Counted from the first letter of the stretch, positions 53,522 through 63,295 are shown. The stretch: DNA of 64,000 nucleotides from Zunongwangia sp. ESRF-bin46 (GCA_002631855.1 NTLF01000017.1:310001-374000), one strand, 5' to 3'. Notes: generated by a model from the sequence alone, not told the origin. Numbers and translations are program-made.

Positions 53522-53935
53522 TTATAGGTTAATTTCAAAAGTCTTGGTTTCACCATCTTTTATCTCAAACTTTGCATCTATCCATTTGGGTGGTCCAAAG
53601 TTTGCCGGGGCATTATTAGAAGTTCCGTAATCTTCGGTTGGCATCATCCCCATAAACATGTTGAGTTTTCCGTTATCGTCTTCGTCGTGAAAACATGAAA
53701 CGGCATAGTCACCATCGGGTACATTTGTAAAAATTACTGTTGCCATTTCATTTTCAATTTTACTTTTTTTATACATAAATCCGCTCTCTAAAAAATTTTC
53801 TTCGGAATTATACAGTCCTACCATAGCAGTGCCTTTATCATTGTCAAAGTTGATCATTTTAACTTCTACCGTGTTTTGAGCTTGCAGAATAAGCGTGGTG
53901 AACAAAAGTGTTATGGTTGTGATTATCGTTTGCAT
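53522..53935 (-). CDS. DUF2141 domain secreted protein
   Basis: A 137-residue paralog of the 46426-46854 product: signal peptide (ending LILQAQ), VGLYNSEENFLES, VIFTNVPDGDYAVSCFHDEDDNGKLN, MMPTEDYGTSNN and GPPKWIDAKFEI. It lies between the TonB receptor and the TPR/kinase genes on the same strand. Many flavobacterial loci pair DUF2141 with these genes. Function unknown. Confidence 0.85.
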   Translation of the reverse strand: MQTIITTITLLFTTLILQAQNTVEVKMINFDNDKGTAMVGLYNSEENFLESGFMYKKSKIENEMATVIFTNVPDGDYAVSCFHDEDDNGKLNMFMGMMPTEDYGTSNNAPANFGPPKWIDAKFEIKDGETKTFEINL

Positions 53936-54062
53936 CGTGTTTTAGTTTTTAATTTATATGTCAAATATCCTTTAAGAAAAGGGTTTTATAAAATTTGATG
54001 TACTGAATTGTTTCTTTTTAAGGTTGAACTGTGTTCTTGATATACATAGATTAATCTAACAT

Positions 54063-56237
54063 CTACAAATTGTCTAACTGATTGTCTTCCCCATCATCAC
54101 TAATGGTCCAGAAGAACCCTACAAAGAAAAACTGATCGGTCGCTGGACGTAATGTCCTTCTAGAAAAGTCGCCATTTGCATTCGGGGTGTTCGAGTATTG
54201 ATAACCATTAACATTAGTGAATCCCAATACATTGTTTACTGAAAAGTACAATATCTTTTGTTGCGACAACAAATAAGCCCAGTTTAAACTAAGGCTATTA
54301 AAATCTTTGGTTTTATTTTGAAGAAATCCGTTCTCATTTGGGTTGGTATAAGTTCTACCGCTTCCATATTGATAACTAAAGCCCACTTGGCTTTTCCAGT
54401 CTTCAATCCAGTATTTACCTACTACCGAAAGATTATGAGTATTAGCAAAATTGGGCGTAGCGGCAACCGGATAGTTTTTATATTTCCGCTCGGTATCCAA
54501 ATACGAATAACTCACCCAGTAATCCATGTTCTTAAGACTTTCATTATCTCTCCAAAAAAAATCGACCCCTTGTGCAAAACCATCCCCATTAGTATTAAAA
54601 TTGGTGTCAAATGAAGGAAAGTCTGAATTATAAGTAACTAAGTTATCATACTCTTTTCGATAGAGTTCAGCTCTAAAAATTCGGTTATTGGCAGTGTACT
54701 GGTAATTTAGTATATAGTGTTGCGCTTTTTGAGCTTGTAAGTCTTGCTGAAATTTTAAATACTCACTAAGCGGCTGTTGGTAAAAATCACCATACGCCAA
54801 TGACAACTGACTGTTTTTACTCACTTTATAAGCCAAAGAGGCTCGTGGTGAAAAGTTAAACGCATCAAAAAGCTGACTGTATTCACCTCGTAAACCTAAT
54901 TTTATTGCAAACTTTTTTGAAAAAATAATATCGGCTTCGGTAAAAGCTGCGGAAATATTATTATTAAAACCATATTCAGCATTAAATGTTTCATTATTGA
55001 AATCTTCATTAAAATCGGTCAAAAACTGTTCTACGCCGTAACTCATTTTAAATCGGTTACTGAAGTTTTTTCGTAGTTTAAATTTTAGGTGGGCAGACTT
55101 CTCCGTATCATCTATATTATCTTCAATTACTTTAATATCTGTTTTTGAAAGCGTAAAACTCGCTCCAGTTTCCAGTTTCCATTTATTTTTTAACCTACCT
55201 GAGTAACTAGCATTGGTATATAGGTTTTGGTTGTTCAATTTAAAATTGACCCCTTCCGGTTCGTTAATGTCTTCTTGCGTTAATTGAAAGTTGGTAGCAT
55301 CATACGCTCCATAAATTTTCAAAAGCCCATTTTCAAATTCGTGGCGATAAACAGACTCTCCTGCAAAGGTTTCAAAAGGTTTTTGCCAATTATTTCTGCC
55401 AGGAAACAATTCATTGTAAGGTGCTAAATTAATGTAGCTAGCATTAACACTCAACGAGTTATTGCCCCAAATTTGGGTGTTACCTAATCCACCACCTACG
55501 CTCATAACAGCTATTTCGGTCTTTTCTTGATCTGGAAAATCTATAGTGTTTAAAAGTAAAACAGAGGACAGTGCTTGCCCGTATTCTGCAGAATATCCAC
55601 CAGTTGAAAAGGTAATTCCATCAAACAAAAAAGGACTGTACCGGCCCCGTGTGGGAATATTATTGGTACTTGGTGTGTAAGGAGTGAAAACACGGATACC
55701 ATCGATAAAAATTTGCGTCTCTCCAGCATCACCCCCACGAACGAACAACCGGCCGTCTTCAGAAACAGTTGTGGTTCCCGGTAAGGTTTGTAATGCACCA
55801 ACAAAATCACCCAAAGCACTTGCCGTAGTAACGACATCTAGAGGTTTTAAAACAGAAACTTTACTGTTATCACCTGCTTCGAAAGTTCCAGCTGAAATGA
55901 CAACTGTATCCAACGAGCTTACATCTTCACGAAGACGTATGGTTAATTGTTCCAATTCAGAAACGTCTTTAGCAATTCTGAAGGTTTCAAAAGAAACAAA
56001 AGAGACTACCAATGTCTGTTGGTTAGTTTCTGAAGTTGTAAATGAAAAATTTCCATTACCATCAGTTGTGGTTCCATCATACGTACCTTCCAGATAGACA
56101 TTGGCACCAGGAATGGGTGTTCCATTTTTTTGTGTAACTATGCCTGAAATTTCAGTTTGACTTATTGCTGAAAAGGAAAGGCAGAAAAATAGAAGGACAA
56201 AATTTAAATTATACATTTTTATATTTTGAGGTTTCAT
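54063..56237 (-). CDS. TonB-dependent receptor with CarboxypepD_reg-like domain
   Basis: Outer-membrane receptor of 724 residues, with an alternative ATG at 56216 that directly precedes the signal peptide (LLFFCLSFSAISQ). A CarboxypepD_reg-like domain is at about 28-110 (SGIVTQKNGTPIPGANVYLEGT). The plug is at about 120-235 (VLKPLDVVTTASALGDFVGALQTLPGT, RLFVRGGDAGETQIFIDGI). The rest is a barrel. It ends in an acidic DNL tail rather than an aromatic residue. No SusD partner. The substrate is unknown; the neighbouring DUF2141/kinase genes may belong to the same functional unit. Confidence 0.9.
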   Translation of the reverse strand: MKPQNIKMYNLNFVLLFFCLSFSAISQTEISGIVTQKNGTPIPGANVYLEGTYDGTTTDGNGNFSFTTSETNQQTLVVSFVSFETFRIAKDVSELEQLTIRLREDVSSLDTVVISAGTFEAGDNSKVSVLKPLDVVTTASALGDFVGALQTLPGTTTVSEDGRLFVRGGDAGETQIFIDGIRVFTPYTPSTNNIPTRGRYSPFLFDGITFSTGGYSAEYGQALSSVLLLNTIDFPDQEKTEIAVMSVGGGLGNTQIWGNNSLSVNASYINLAPYNELFPGRNNWQKPFETFAGESVYRHEFENGLLKIYGAYDATNFQLTQEDINEPEGVNFKLNNQNLYTNASYSGRLKNKWKLETGASFTLSKTDIKVIEDNIDDTEKSAHLKFKLRKNFSNRFKMSYGVEQFLTDFNEDFNNETFNAEYGFNNNISAAFTEADIIFSKKFAIKLGLRGEYSQLFDAFNFSPRASLAYKVSKNSQLSLAYGDFYQQPLSEYLKFQQDLQAQKAQHYILNYQYTANNRIFRAELYRKEYDNLVTYNSDFPSFDTNFNTNGDGFAQGVDFFWRDNESLKNMDYWVSYSYLDTERKYKNYPVAATPNFANTHNLSVVGKYWIEDWKSQVGFSYQYGSGRTYTNPNENGFLQNKTKDFNSLSLNWAYLLSQQKILYFSVNNVLGFTNVNGYQYSNTPNANGDFSRRTLRPATDQFFFVGFFWTISDDGEDNQLDNL

Positions 56238-56330
56238 TTGTAGCTGGTTTTGTTTTACACTTCAAAAATGAATAAGATCTTTGTCTTTTCAGAAAAAAAG
56301 AAACCGAACTGTATAATCTGCATTCTCAAT

Positions 56331-56348
56331 TGTAACATGTGTAACATG
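56331..56348. repeat. Tandem direct repeat TGTAACATG x2
   Basis: Two perfect, abutting copies of TGTAACATG lie between the divergent TonB receptor and YdeI genes, preceded by AAT and followed by TATAA. TTGTAACAT also occurs at 51391-51399 in front of the 2TM genes. It may be a regulator site. Confidence 0.4.
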
Positions 56349-56427
56349 TATAATTTTTAATGTTTCTTTAGAAAAATAGCTTCAGAAAAATGGTATATTC
56401 GATTTGCAAAGAAACAACTAATTAATT

Positions 56428-57024
56428 ATGGACACCTCAGAAAAAGTAACTGCATACATTAAAAAGCACGAGAAATGGAGTAAAGAATTATCAAAACTCC
56501 GAAGTATTTTTCAGAAAACAGAGCTTACCGAAGAAGTTAAATGGGGAGCGCCAGCCTATACGCTTAATGGAAAGATAGTAGCGGGGTTAGCAGGTTTTAA
56601 AAACCATTACGCCATTTGGTTTCATCAAGGTGTTTTTTTAAAAAATAAAGAAAATAAATTAGTAAATGCGCAAGAAGGAGTCACCAAAGCATTACGGCAA
56701 TGGCGATTTGAAGAAGGTGATCCTATTGAAACCGATTTAATTTTAAAATACATACAAGAAGCTATTGAAAACTGTATCGCTGGTAAAGAACTAAAACCAA
56801 AACGGAAGAAAGAGGTATCAATCCCCCCACTTCTAGAAAAAGCTTTTAAAGAAAATAAAACATTGGCTTCAGCTTTTAAAAAGTTAACACCAGGTAAACA
56901 GCGGGAGTATGCCAATCATATCTCAGAAGCCAAAAGAGATGCAACTAAAGAAAGCCGTTTACAAAAAATAACACCAATGATCATCGAGGGTAAAGGGTTG
57001 CATGATAAATATAAAAACTGCTAA
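56428..57024 (+). CDS. YdeI/OmpD-associated family protein (DUF1801 domain)
   Basis: A 198-residue cytoplasmic protein: an N-terminal DUF1801 domain (about 10-110, TEEVKWGAPAYTLNGKIVAGLAGFKNHYAIWFHQG) and a C-terminal OmdA-like helical region (about 125-195, LTPGKQREYANHISEAKRDATKESR). Homologs have been named for putative OmpD association, but function is not established. Its stop overlaps the start of the cyclase gene (TAATG), so both are co-translated. Confidence 0.88.
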   Translation: MDTSEKVTAYIKKHEKWSKELSKLRSIFQKTELTEEVKWGAPAYTLNGKIVAGLAGFKNHYAIWFHQGVFLKNKENKLVNAQEGVTKALRQWRFEEGDPIETDLILKYIQEAIENCIAGKELKPKRKKEVSIPPLLEKAFKENKTLASAFKKLTPGKQREYANHISEAKRDATKESRLQKITPMIIEGKGLHDKYKNC

Positions 57025-58133
57025 TGAACTTTAAGTTAAGTCGATATAATTCTCGCCAATTATGGTTTTACACAAAGCGCGCTTTTTCGATACTCATTGC
57101 TTGGGTGCTCATTTCGAATGCATTGTTTTTTTATGAATTTTTCACGTTAAAAAGTGAAGGACTTTTAAGCTCGGCCTTTGATTTTGAATCTGCTTTCACG
57201 GCCAACCTAATTGTAGCAATAAGTGCGGGGCTTATCGGCGGTATTTTTACCGTAAACTTAATGGAACAATGGCTTAGAAGGCATGCTTTCTGGAAGGCTT
57301 TATTATACATTATCGGAACCTATGTCGCCGGAGCACTATTGATTAGTACTATTGGCGCATTGTATTTTAACAGTGAAAAATTAGGTCTTCCTTTTTATCA
57401 TCCAGATGTAATAGTAGCCACACAACTGTTTTTTAGCACTTGGTTATTTCTAAAAAACTTTATTGTCTGGTTATTCATTGTATTAAGTACTTTAATTGTT
57501 TTAATAGTTAACGACAAGTATGGTCCTGGTGTATTTCCAGATTATTTAATGGGCCGTTACTTTCACCCCAAACACGAGCGGCGTATTTTCATGTTTGCCG
57601 ATATTAAAAATGCAACTGGTATTGCTGAAACTTTAGGAGAAGAGAAATACTTTAATTTTCTGAAAGATTTTTTTAGGCACATTGCCCCAGCTATTGTACA
57701 AACACGTGGGGAAGTTTATCAATATGTTGGTGATGAAGTGGTGGTTTCTTGGAAAATGAAGCATGGACTAAGAAGTGGAAATGCTATACAATGCTATTTT
57801 TCTATGCAACGCATTATTAAAAGAAAGTCTTATAAGTACTTAAAAAAATATGGTATCGTACCCGAATTTAAAGTAGGCTATCATTTTGGTCCTGTTATGG
57901 TGGGCGAAATTGGACAGATTAAACGGGATATTGCTTTTTCTGGTGATGTTTTAAATACTACAGCCCGTATTCAATCAATTTGTAACGACCTAGATGTAAA
58001 GATACTAGCATCGAAAGAATTTGCCAATGTAGCTTATAAACTTCCCAAAGGAGTTACCAAAGTAGATATGGGAAATGAGCAATTACGAGGAAAAGCTGAA
58101 GAAATCGGCTTGGTAACTTATAAAAAAGCATAG
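57024..58133 (+). CDS. Membrane class III adenylate/guanylate cyclase
   Basis: A 369-residue protein with about four N-terminal transmembrane helices (to about residue 165) and a class III cyclase homology domain (about 185-365). The two metal-binding aspartates are present: Asp193 (FADIKNATG) and Asp237 (YVGDEVVVSW), 44 residues apart as in active cyclases. GYHFGPVMVGEIG and GDVLNTTARIQSIC are also conserved. ATP or GTP preference is not readable. It is coupled to the YdeI-like gene by a one-base overlap; rlmH follows after 6 bases. Confidence 0.85.
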   Translation: MNFKLSRYNSRQLWFYTKRAFSILIAWVLISNALFFYEFFTLKSEGLLSSAFDFESAFTANLIVAISAGLIGGIFTVNLMEQWLRRHAFWKALLYIIGTYVAGALLISTIGALYFNSEKLGLPFYHPDVIVATQLFFSTWLFLKNFIVWLFIVLSTLIVLIVNDKYGPGVFPDYLMGRYFHPKHERRIFMFADIKNATGIAETLGEEKYFNFLKDFFRHIAPAIVQTRGEVYQYVGDEVVVSWKMKHGLRSGNAIQCYFSMQRIIKRKSYKYLKKYGIVPEFKVGYHFGPVMVGEIGQIKRDIAFSGDVLNTTARIQSICNDLDVKILASKEFANVAYKLPKGVTKVDMGNEQLRGKAEEIGLVTYKKA

Positions 58134-58139
58134 GTACAC

Positions 58140-58613
58140 ATGAAAATCACCCTTTTGGCAATAGGAAAAACCGATGACAAAAATCTACAAACGTTAACAG
58201 CAGCTTATTCAAAGCGGTTAAAACACTATCTCTCTTTTTCTTTTGAAATTATCCCAGATATCAAAAACTCAAAAAATCTTTCTGAAAAGTTACAAAAGCA
58301 AGCCGAAGGACAAGAGATACTCAAACGCTTGCAGCCTTCAGATAATTTAATTTTATTAGATGAAAATGGAAAGCAATTTAGCTCCGTTGGGTTTTCACAG
58401 TTTCTTCAGAAAAAAATGAATAGCGGATTAAAAAACCTCGTGTTTGTAATTGGCGGACCTTATGGTTTTAGCGATGAAATTTACGAACGGTCTAACGGCA
58501 AAATATCATTATCAAAAATGACTTTTTCACATCAAATGGTGCGAGTCTTTTTTGTTGAACAATTATATAGAGGTTTTACCATACTTCGCAATGAACCTTA
58601 TCATCACAGATAA
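58140..58613 (+). CDS. rlmH: 23S rRNA (pseudouridine(1915)-N(3))-methyltransferase RlmH
   Basis: SPOUT-class methyltransferase that modifies the pseudouridine in helix 69 of 23S rRNA. The 157-residue protein has the family N-terminus (KITLLAIGKTDD), LILLDENGKQFSS, the trefoil-knot SAM motif VFVIGGPYGFSDEIY and the highly conserved C-terminus EQLYRGFTILRNEPYHHR. It is convergent with pgi, with a 2-base gap. Confidence 0.96.
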   Translation: MKITLLAIGKTDDKNLQTLTAAYSKRLKHYLSFSFEIIPDIKNSKNLSEKLQKQAEGQEILKRLQPSDNLILLDENGKQFSSVGFSQFLQKKMNSGLKNLVFVIGGPYGFSDEIYERSNGKISLSKMTFSHQMVRVFFVEQLYRGFTILRNEPYHHR

Positions 58614-58615
58614 AA

Positions 58616-60181
58616 TTATTTAGAAATTTTATTGAGCAAATCCTTTGTCGATTGGTTATTTATTAATGAGCAATCATTGGTTTTAATCGCTTCCATAACA
58701 TTTTTAGCAACGGTTTTCCCCAGTTCTACCCCCCATTGGTCGTAACTGAAAATATTCCAAATCACTCCTTGCACAAATAACTTATGTTCATACATAGCCA
58801 ATAGGCTTCCCAACGTATGTGGTGTCAGCTTTTTTATAAGAATGGTGTTTGATGGTTTATTTCCTTCAAACTGTTTAAATGGGCTTTTAGCTTCTTTTCC
58901 GTACGTGCCTTGCAATAGTGCTTCAGATTGTGCGAAGCAATTTGAAATCAATTTTGTATGGTGTTCCTTATTTCCGTGTAAAGATTCTGAAAAAGCAATA
59001 AAATCTACCGGAATTAATCGTTTCCCCTGATGAATTAACTGAAAAAACGCGTGCTGTGCATTGGTTCCCGTATCGCCCCAAACAATGGTTCCTGTAGTGT
59101 AATCTACTTTTTTACCATTTCGGTCGGTACCTTTTCCGTTGCTTTCCATTACGGCTTGTTGTAGATACGTTACCAATTTGCTTAAATATTCCGAATACGG
59201 AATAACCGCTTCACTTTCAGCTTCAAAAAAATTGGCATACCAAATAGAAAGCATAGCGAGAATCACCGGAATGTTTTCGTCTAAGGCTGAAGACTGAAAA
59301 TGGTTGTCCATTTTGTGGGCGCCTTTCAATAATTCTTCAAAGTTATCGTAACCAACGGCACAAGAAATGGAAAGACCAACGGCACTCCACAGTGAAAAGC
59401 GTCCGCCAACCCAATCCCACATAGGGAATATGTTTTTTGAAGCAATCCCAAAATCAAGAACCGCTTCTTTGTTGGTTGAAACCGCTACAAAGTGATTTTC
59501 AATATCTGCTTCTGAATGTTTCTCTAAAAACCAATTACGAATCGTATTTGCATTGGTCAATGTTTCCAGCGTTGTAAAACTTTTTGAAACTACGATAAAC
59601 AAAGTGGTTTCAGGGTTTAAACCCTGTATAGTTTCCATAACATGATCACCATCAACATTAGAAATAAAATGAACGTTTAAATGGTTTTTATAAAAGTGTA
59701 GTGCTTCTGTAACCATTTTAGGACCTAAATCACTTCCGCCTACACCAATGTTTACTAAATCGGTAATTGGTTTATCGGTACAGCCTGTCCAACTTCCTGA
59801 AATGATAGCTTCAGAAAAAATTTTCATTTTTTGAAGTACATCGTTCACTTCTGGTTTCATTTCAGTAAAGTCACGCAATGCAGTATGTAAAACTGCTCTA
59901 TCTTCAGTTTCATTGATTTTTGCACCTGTAAACTGTGCTTTAATAGCTTCGTCTAATTTAACTTCTTTCGCTAAGTCAATCAACAAAGCTTTTGTGTTAT
60001 CTGTAATTCGGTTTTTAGAATAATCAAAGTAAAAATCATTCCATTCAATTGAGAATTTTTTTGAACGAGCAGTATCTGTAGCAAACAAATCTTGCATTTT
60101 TTCAGCTTTCATTTCTGAAAAATGTGCTTGTAGTGCGTTCCAAGCTTTTGTTTTTGTAGGGTTTATTTTGGGTAAACTCAT
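58616..60181 (-). CDS. pgi: Glucose-6-phosphate isomerase
   Basis: Interconverts glucose-6-phosphate and fructose-6-phosphate. The 521-residue protein (slightly shorter than the ~550 of E. coli) has VGVGGSDLGPKM, the signature DWVGGRFSLWSAVGLS, the catalytic Glu in AVMESNGKGTDR and the His/Lys region SLHGNKEHHTKL. It is the last gene of a minus-strand glycolytic block; the kinase gene ends 1 base upstream. Confidence 0.96.
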   Translation of the reverse strand: MSLPKINPTKTKAWNALQAHFSEMKAEKMQDLFATDTARSKKFSIEWNDFYFDYSKNRITDNTKALLIDLAKEVKLDEAIKAQFTGAKINETEDRAVLHTALRDFTEMKPEVNDVLQKMKIFSEAIISGSWTGCTDKPITDLVNIGVGGSDLGPKMVTEALHFYKNHLNVHFISNVDGDHVMETIQGLNPETTLFIVVSKSFTTLETLTNANTIRNWFLEKHSEADIENHFVAVSTNKEAVLDFGIASKNIFPMWDWVGGRFSLWSAVGLSISCAVGYDNFEELLKGAHKMDNHFQSSALDENIPVILAMLSIWYANFFEAESEAVIPYSEYLSKLVTYLQQAVMESNGKGTDRNGKKVDYTTGTIVWGDTGTNAQHAFFQLIHQGKRLIPVDFIAFSESLHGNKEHHTKLISNCFAQSEALLQGTYGKEAKSPFKQFEGNKPSNTILIKKLTPHTLGSLLAMYEHKLFVQGVIWNIFSYDQWGVELGKTVAKNVMEAIKTNDCSLINNQSTKDLLNKISK

Positions 60182-60182
60182 T

Positions 60183-61034
60183 TTACAGCTTCTCGTTTTT
60201 ATAATAGGTTATCAAACCGTCAATGGGTCGTTTAATGAAGTTACCAGCCTGTAAACCATGTTCCTTTAAACAATCGCTAATTATTTCTTTTGTAAAATAT
60301 GCAATGGAACCTACAAAGTGAATAGGAACCTGTTTTGCTTCTTTATAAATAAGCACTTGATTTTTTATAAATAATGTAACTCCTGTTTGTATCAATTTGT
60401 TGAAATAATCTTCATTGTGTTTACAAAGAAAGATAAATTCGGCAAAAGAGGCTAAATATGCGGTGGGATTTGATTTTTTATATAAATTAATTTTTACGGT
60501 ATCGGGCTCCAAATTATATTTTTCTTTAAACTCCGAAGCAACTTGCAACGGCATCTTCTTATAGTAATAATCGCGTAACAGTTGTTTCCCATAATAATTA
60601 CCGCTGGCATCATCCATTAACGAATACCCCAATGCTGGTGCGGCTGTGTGGATTTCTTTTCCATCAAAATAACAGCAATTGCTTCCAGTACCAAGAATAC
60701 TTACAATTCCCGATTCAGTGGTTGCTGCAAATACAGCAGCGGCCAAATCTTCCTTAACCGTAACTTTTGCAGTTGAAAACAGTTGTTCCAATACTTCTTG
60801 CAATAGTAATCTTGGTGTTTTTGTACCACAACCAGCACCGTAAAAGTCTACAGTTTCCACATTGTTGAAAATAGCTTGTAGGGTTTCATTATCTTGAATA
60901 CGCTCTGCCATTTCACTTTGAGGAACAACAGTAGGGTTTAAACCAGGAGTGCGTGTTTTTTTAATGATGTCTCCATCCTTATTTAAAAGAATCCAATCGC
61001 ATTTTGTTGAACCGCCATCAGCTATTAAAACCAT
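60183..61034 (-). CDS. BadF/BadG/BcrA/BcrD-type ATPase (N-acetylglucosamine kinase-like)
   Basis: A 283-residue kinase of the ASKHA superfamily: phosphate-1 motif ADGGSTKCDW at the N-terminus, phosphate-2 GTGSNCCYFDG near residue 115 and GYSLMDDASGNYYGKQLL. It fits the GlcNAc kinase/BadF group. Placement between pgi and gap, with 1- and 2-base gaps, links it to sugar phosphorylation, most likely of an amino sugar. The true substrate cannot be read from sequence. Confidence 0.85.
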   Translation of the reverse strand: MVLIADGGSTKCDWILLNKDGDIIKKTRTPGLNPTVVPQSEMAERIQDNETLQAIFNNVETVDFYGAGCGTKTPRLLLQEVLEQLFSTAKVTVKEDLAAAVFAATTESGIVSILGTGSNCCYFDGKEIHTAAPALGYSLMDDASGNYYGKQLLRDYYYKKMPLQVASEFKEKYNLEPDTVKINLYKKSNPTAYLASFAEFIFLCKHNEDYFNKLIQTGVTLFIKNQVLIYKEAKQVPIHFVGSIAYFTKEIISDCLKEHGLQAGNFIKRPIDGLITYYKNEKL

Positions 61035-61036
61035 AC

Positions 61037-62032
61037 TTAAAGAGTTGCAATATGAGCGGTAAGTTCAATTAACTTTGCCGAATACGCATATTCATTATCA
61101 TACCAAGCTACAAGCTTAAAGAAGTTATCGTTAAGAGCAATCCCAGCTTCAGCATCAAAAATGGAAGTTCTTGGATCGCTTACAAAATCTTGTGACACCA
61201 CTTCTTTTTCAGTGTAACCTATTACACCTTTATAATCGGTTTCTGAAGCTTTTTTAAAGAGTGCTTTTACTTCATCATACGTTGCGCTTTTTTTGGTGCG
61301 TACCGTTAAATCGACGACTGAAACATCTGCTGTAGGAACTCGAAAAGCCATTCCTGTTAGCTTCCCTTCTAAATCTGGTATCACTTTGGTTACTGCCACT
61401 GCAGCTCCAGTAGTTGTTGGTATAATGTTTCGTAAGGCACTTCTGCCTACTCGATAATTCTTTTTTGAAGGTTGATCTACTGTATTTTGAGATGCTGTTA
61501 CAGAATGAACTGTTGTCATTAAACCTTCCAAAATACCTAATTTATCATTTATCAATTTTGCCATCGGTGCCAAACAATTTGTTGTACATGAAGCATTTGA
61601 AACTATGGTATCTTCAGGTTTAATATCTGTATGATTTACCCCCATTACAAACATAGGGACTGATTTTGAAGGCGCTGAAACCACTACCTTTTTAGCTCCA
61701 GCTTTTAAATGAGCTTCAGCCTTGTCTTTTTCTTTAAAGACACCAGTACAATCAATTACTATTTCAGCATCAACTTCATTCCATTTTAGATTTTCAGGAT
61801 TTTTTTCAGAAGTAACACGGATTTTCTTTCCATTAACAACCAAGTTGTCATTTTCTACGGAAATAGTTCCAGGAAACCTTCCGTGAACGGAATCAAACTC
61901 TAACAAGTAAGCTAAGTGGTCAATATCTACCAAGTCGTTTACTGCTACTATCTCTATATCATCACGTTGTGAGGCGATACGAAAAGCAATTCTTCCTATT
62001 CGTCCAAAACCATTTATTGCAATTTTTGTCAT
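61037..62032 (-). CDS. gap: Type I glyceraldehyde-3-phosphate dehydrogenase
   Basis: Glycolytic oxidation of glyceraldehyde-3-phosphate. The 331-residue protein has NAD-binding GFGRIGRI at the N-terminus and VNDL with the Asp that favours NAD over NADP. Catalytic Cys149 lies in [12 protein letters not shown], with the partner His in [11 protein letters not shown], and there is a C-terminal [11 protein letters not shown] helix. The upstream pfkA gene ends 49 bases away. Typical length. Confidence 0.97.
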   Translation of the reverse strand: MTKIAINGFGRIGRIAFRIASQRDDIEIVAVNDLVDIDHLAYLLEFDSVHGRFPGTISVENDNLVVNGKKIRVTSEKNPENLKWNEVDAEIVIDCTGVFKEKDKAEAHLKAGAKKVVVSAPSKSVPMFVMGVNHTDIKPEDTIVSNASCTTNCLAPMAKLINDKLGILEGLMTTVHSVTASQNTVDQPSKKNYRVGRSALRNIIPTTTGAAVAVTKVIPDLEGKLTGMAFRVPTADVSVVDLTVRTKKSATYDEVKALFKKASETDYKGVIGYTEKEVVSQDFVSDPRTSIFDAEAGIALNDNFFKLVAWYDNEYAYSAKLIELTAHIATL

Positions 62033-62081
62033 ATTCTTTATTATCTTTTAAAAGGTTCGCTTACTAAATAAGGTACTAAAA

Positions 62082-63068
62082 TTAAACCGAAGTAATATCA
62101 GCCACTCGAACCAATTCTAAATCAAGATCATTACTGCTTTTAATAGCTTCGGAAAAAGGCACGGTGGTAATTTGGTTATGCGAAATACCAATCATGATAT
62201 TGCTTTTACCATCTAATAAAGTATCCACAGCACTAACTCCTAATCTACTTGCCAATACACGGTCGTAACAACTTGGTGCTCCCCCACGTTGAATGTGACC
62301 CAATACCGTTACCCGGACTTCATATTCATTTAAGTTTTCTTCAATATAATCAGCAAGTTTAAATATGTTTTTTCCTATTTGATCACCTTCAGAAACAACA
62401 ATGATACTTGACGTTTTACCTGCTTTTTTACTCCGTTTAAGAGAATCTATTAATCTATCCCGACCTAAATTTTCTTCAGGTATTAATATTTCTTCAGCTC
62501 CTGCTCCTATACCTGCATTTAAAGCAATACCTCCAGCATTTCTACCCATTACTTCTACCAAGAAAAGACGATTATGTGAATTTGCAGTATCTCTAATCTT
62601 ATCTATGGCTTCAACTACTGTATTCAAGGCAGTATCGTAACCAATAGTCACATCGGTACCATAAATATCATTATCTATCGTTCCCGGTAAACCTACAATT
62701 GGAAAGTTAAATTCTTCTATAAAAACAGAAGCTCCAGTGAAGGTTCCGTCTCCTCCTATAACAACTAGAGCATCAATATTTTCTTTTTTTAAGTGCTCAA
62801 AAGCTTTTTTTCTACCTTCTTTGGATCTAAATTCTTGAGAACGAGCAGACTTTAAAAAAGTCCCGCCTTTGTTAATTATGTTTTTTACAGAGCGTGGTCC
62901 TAGCGGCTTAAAGTCTCCTTCTATTAGGCCTTCATAGCCTCTAAAAACACCTACACAATCTAATTTATGGAAAGCACAAGCTCGTACTACAGCACGTATA
63001 GCGGCATTCATACCGGGTGCATCACCACCGCTTGTCAATACTCCTATTTTTTTTATGTTTTGGCTCAT
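62082..63068 (-). CDS. pfkA: 6-phosphofructokinase (ATP)
   Basis: Phosphorylates fructose-6-phosphate. The start is set at ATG 63068 (MSQNIKKIGVLTSGGDAPGMN), giving the normal 328 residues; a longer in-frame extension to 63104 is not supported by family length. ATP-binding GGDGTFTGA, the catalytic GTIDNDIYGTD with Asp, VEVMGRNAGGIAL and LGHIQRGG are all present. It probably heads the gap-kinase-pgi block. Confidence 0.96.
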   Translation of the reverse strand: MSQNIKKIGVLTSGGDAPGMNAAIRAVVRACAFHKLDCVGVFRGYEGLIEGDFKPLGPRSVKNIINKGGTFLKSARSQEFRSKEGRKKAFEHLKKENIDALVVIGGDGTFTGASVFIEEFNFPIVGLPGTIDNDIYGTDVTIGYDTALNTVVEAIDKIRDTANSHNRLFLVEVMGRNAGGIALNAGIGAGAEEILIPEENLGRDRLIDSLKRSKKAGKTSSIIVVSEGDQIGKNIFKLADYIEENLNEYEVRVTVLGHIQRGGAPSCYDRVLASRLGVSAVDTLLDGKSNIMIGISHNQITTVPFSEAIKSSNDLDLELVRVADITSV

Positions 63069-63295
63069 TTCTGTAAAACTAAGTGAATAATGCCACTTGA
63101 GCAATAGGAATAAAATCTTTTAAGATAGAAAAGGTCGCATTTGAAAAATACGTGTATGCTCGTATGGTTTTACTTACAAACAAGTAATATATTTGGAATT
63201 GTATTAGTGAATATGTAACTGCATTATAATTTTTTGTGGGGATAAAAAATTAAAATCGTTACTATATTAAAATTTACTAAGTTAGGTTTGTTATT

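Noticed and set aside
63069-63104. N-terminal extension of PfkA to 63104
   Set aside because: The added 12 residues have no family counterpart, and the ATG at 63068 gives the standard MSQNIKKIGVLTSGGD start and length.
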